The position numbers were made by a program, and so were the translations under genes. A stretch of DNA of 64,000 nucleotides. Source: Petrolisthes cinctipes. Its lineage: Eukaryota; Arthropoda; Malacostraca; Decapoda; Porcellanidae. The DNA lies in assembly GCA_033782935.1 (NCBI GenBank), contig JAWQEG010001436.1, forward strand, positions 454,001 through 518,000, read 5' to 3'. Under the pieces are notes generated by a model that was given only the letters and a program-made list of their open reading frames with translations, made no database searches and was not told where the DNA came from. Below, piece by piece: positions 63,849 through 64,000 of the stretch (position 1 is its first letter; each line of letters starts with the position of its first letter).

Positions 63849-64000
63849 AGAGGTGTCCTTCACTGTGGATGATGGGAGGAAGGGCGTGGAGGCTAACATT
63901 GTGGCCGGCATTGATGGTGGCAGGACCTTGGTTCAACTCAAGGTTGTTGAAGGAGGAAGGCCGACGCCCAACCCAAGCAATGATGGCAGCAGCAGGCAGA
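63849..64000 (+). CDS. Candidate internal exon, runs off the window
   Basis: After a pyrimidine-rich stretch and TTAACAG (a plausible acceptor ending at 63848), one frame stays open to the edge: REVSFTVDDGRKGVEANIVA, GIDGGRTLVQLKVVEGGRP, TPNPSNDGSSRQ. Composition is more GC-rich and protein-like than the neighbourhood, with no stops in 50 codons. There is no start codon. I do not recognise the domain; the alternation of hydrophobic residues suggests beta strands. It may equally be chance or an element fragment. Confidence 0.35.

Overview
This is eukaryotic, almost certainly arthropod and most likely decapod-crustacean, nuclear DNA. The evidence is AT-rich spacer full of very long (TA)n, (GA)n and (CA)n tracts, interstitial TTAGG repeats, tRNA-derived SINEs, and a dense load of non-LTR and LTR retrotransposons, a P-type DNA transposon and MITEs nested in each other. 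I see no complete host gene. The only candidate host coding pieces are a short signal-peptide exon near 37.05 kb (with a decayed duplicate at 29.34 kb) and an open frame running off the right edge (63.85-64.0 kb). Nearly all longer reading frames belong to transposable elements, mostly on the minus strand.

Layout. 1-1012: a LINE reverse-transcriptase relic split by a SINE. 1021-5960: a decayed Ty3/gypsy element (Gypsy-1) in the usual PR-RT-RH-INT order. 5990-12499: two copies of an I/Nimb-like LINE (family 'LINE-I'), one interrupted by a small LTR element (11051-12310). 12500-13259: (TA)n, then gag and LTR of another gypsy. 13.5-14.4 kb: gypsy and LINE relics. 14.67-23.39 kb: a second, heavily deleted Gypsy-1-type element bounded by LTRs and carrying two non-autonomous DNA elements and one retroposon. 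23.6-30 kb: a gypsy RT relic, a MITE with target-site duplication (TSD), a solo LTR, and the first copy of a segmental duplication. 30.3-34.0 kb: a CR1-like LINE, a 463-bp foldback, and a 5'-truncated LINE with an 11-bp TSD. 34.3-34.7 kb: nested TA-flanked MITEs. 36.06-37.53 kb: the second duplication copy with the signal-peptide exon. 37538-39407: a P-type transposon with perfect 22-bp inverted ends and an 8-bp TSD, abutting a TA-flanked MITE. 39797-52039: a nearly complete gypsy element whose single gag-pol frame has integrase BEFORE reverse transcriptase (Gmr1-like order), interrupted inside RT by a 6.46-kb LINE-I copy (41476-47934). 52.4-63.1 kb: two more LINE-I-related copies, a foldback, a perfect 31-bp hairpin, a GC-rich palindrome cluster and two SINEs.

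How it fits together: the window records layered insertion. Several events are exactly datable relative to one another because TSDs survive (P element, LINE in gypsy, retroposon in gag, truncated LINE, MITE). The most notable items are the Gmr1-like domain order, the P element with symmetric TGACGTCA subterminal motifs, and a coding (GA)n tract in LINE-I ORF2 whose length varies and frameshifts copies. All family assignments come from reading motifs by eye; no database search was run.
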